6,192 bases of DNA from Streptosporangiaceae bacterium (GTDB lineage: Bacteria > Actinomycetota > Actinomycetes > Streptosporangiales > Streptosporangiaceae). Positions within the stretch are counted from its first letter, which is position 1. Every line of letters begins with the position of its first letter. Below the pieces are notes generated by a model. The model saw only the letters and a program-made list of their open reading frames with translations. It had not been told where the DNA came from and did not search any database. Shown piece by piece: positions 5,612 to 6,192 of this stretch. Location of the stretch: contig JASIBM010000391.1 of the NCBI GenBank assembly GCA_030045175.1, forward strand, positions 1 through 6,192, read 5' to 3'. The position numbers were made by a program, and so were the translations under genes.

Positions 5612-6168
5612 AGCGCCCGTGCGGTGCCCGTGACGTCAATGCCGCCCTTGTAGGCCACGCCTCGTATCCGGATCGTGGGCCCGCTGGGTGCCTGGCCGCC
5701 GCCTTGCTGCCCGCCTGCCGGGTAGTCGCTGGAGACCCCGACGCCCGTCGCCTCGATCCGGGCACCGGGTGGCAGCACCACGTCGATCGTGGACTTGTAG
5801 GCGATGGCCCGGATCGTGGTGACCGGGGCGGTGAGCTCGGCGGCGCTGAGGTCGAGGCGTCCTGACCCCTTGTAAGCCACGCAGGTGAGCCGCCGGGGTA
5901 CCCGCCAGTGCCCGGCCCTGGTTACCGAGCCCTTGATGGCGAGTGCGAGCGCGCCGCGCTTGGTCGCCGGCCTGGCGAGCTGCCCGGTCCCGGTGACTGC
6001 GGTCGCCGCGGGAAGGTCGGCGACCAGCTGGTCAAGCTCGGCATTCGTCCGTGCGGTGAGCGCGAGCTGGATGCGGCGGTCGAACTCCTCGTCGGTGAGC
6101 CGGTGCTCAGCGAAGGCGAGCTGCAAGCGCTGCGCGGCCGAGTCGCGCTCGGCGGCCGAGGCGAGCAT
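5602..6168 (-). CDS. DUF1707 protein with LiaF-like repeated beta-strand C-terminus
   Basis: From ATG 6168 this encodes 188 residues. Residues 2-53 form a DUF1707 domain: A-E-R-D, then R-L-T-D-E-E-F-D-R-R-I and A-R-T-N-A-E-L-D-Q-L-V-A-D-L-P. This is a short helical module typical of Actinobacteria. The remainder resembles the LiaF-like cell-wall-stress domain that often follows DUF1707, with A-I-K-G at 77-80 and A-Y-K at 98-100, 123-125 and 172-174, each leading into a beta strand. Many relatives carry F-G-G at these turns, so this is a Y-K-G variant. A Gly/Gln-rich insert (152-159) interrupts the repeats. There is no membrane helix. The frame stays open from 6169 to the window edge without a start, and upstream of ATG 6168 only a weak CAGG is seen, so the true start could lie outside. 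Its role is unknown; envelope-stress sensing is a guess from the family. Confidence 0.85.
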   Translation of the reverse strand: MLASAAERDSAAQRLQLAFAEHRLTDEEFDRRIQLALTARTNAELDQLVADLPAATAVTGTGQLARPATKRGALALAIKGSVTRAGHWRVPRRLTCVAYKGSGRLDLSAAELTAPVTTIRAIAYKSTIDVVLPPGARIEATGVGVSSDYPAGGQQGGGQAPSGPTIRIRGVAYKGGIDVTGTARALPG

Positions 6169-6192
6169 CGGCGCGGAGCCTGACCTGGCAGG

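Noticed and set aside
1..6192. Possible mobile element, toxin-antitoxin, phage-defence or CRISPR system
   Set aside because: No transposase, integrase, nuclease pair, tRNA edge, terminal repeats or spaced repeats were found, and base composition is even across the genes.

Overview
The window is very GC-rich, with G/C at most third codon positions, GTG and TTG starts, and a DUF1707-family protein (a domain essentially confined to Actinobacteria). It also carries an HhH-GPD protein of a type common in that phylum. The source is therefore most likely a high-GC actinomycete chromosome; the genus cannot be read from the sequence. There are seven protein-coding genes and no RNA gene, insertion sequence, CRISPR array or phage signal. 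No gene-free stretch exceeds 300 bases; the longest, 611-807, is described under its own entries.

Left part (12-1062): an HhH-GPD DNA-repair-like gene on the minus strand is divergent from a 65-residue membrane protein gene on the plus strand. The gap between them holds a CTAG-rich repeat and a potentially folded leader. The small gene converges on the next minus-strand gene, and a long stem-loop lies between them.

Central part (1048-4995) is the most interesting. A DRE-TIM metallolyase gene on the minus strand looks like a Re-type citrate synthase or homocitrate synthase. It is divergent from a Si-type citrate synthase carrying an N-terminal helix-turn-helix (HTH). The 89-base gap has a perfect palindrome (GTCAATGTTGAC) touching a TATAAT box and, on the other strand, a TTGACA box. 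Two evolutionarily unrelated enzyme types able to join acetyl-CoA to a 2-oxo acid therefore share one control region, and one of them has its own DNA-binding domain. The citrate synthase gene overlaps a metallo-beta-lactamase/double-rhodanese gene, which starts at TTG and is probably translationally coupled; its expected metal site is altered at two positions.

Right part (5071-6192): a VOC (glyoxalase/dioxygenase fold) gene follows on the same strand after 86 bases. It converges on a minus-strand DUF1707 protein with repeated A-Y-K strand motifs, whose 5' side may continue past the window edge. A 7-bp stem-loop separates the two stops.

Working model (inference): the HTH-citrate synthase may sense its substrate or product and control the divergent synthase gene and its own operon, linking carbon entry at the citrate node to a sulfur-handling enzyme. 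All calls come from reading motifs; no database search was run.
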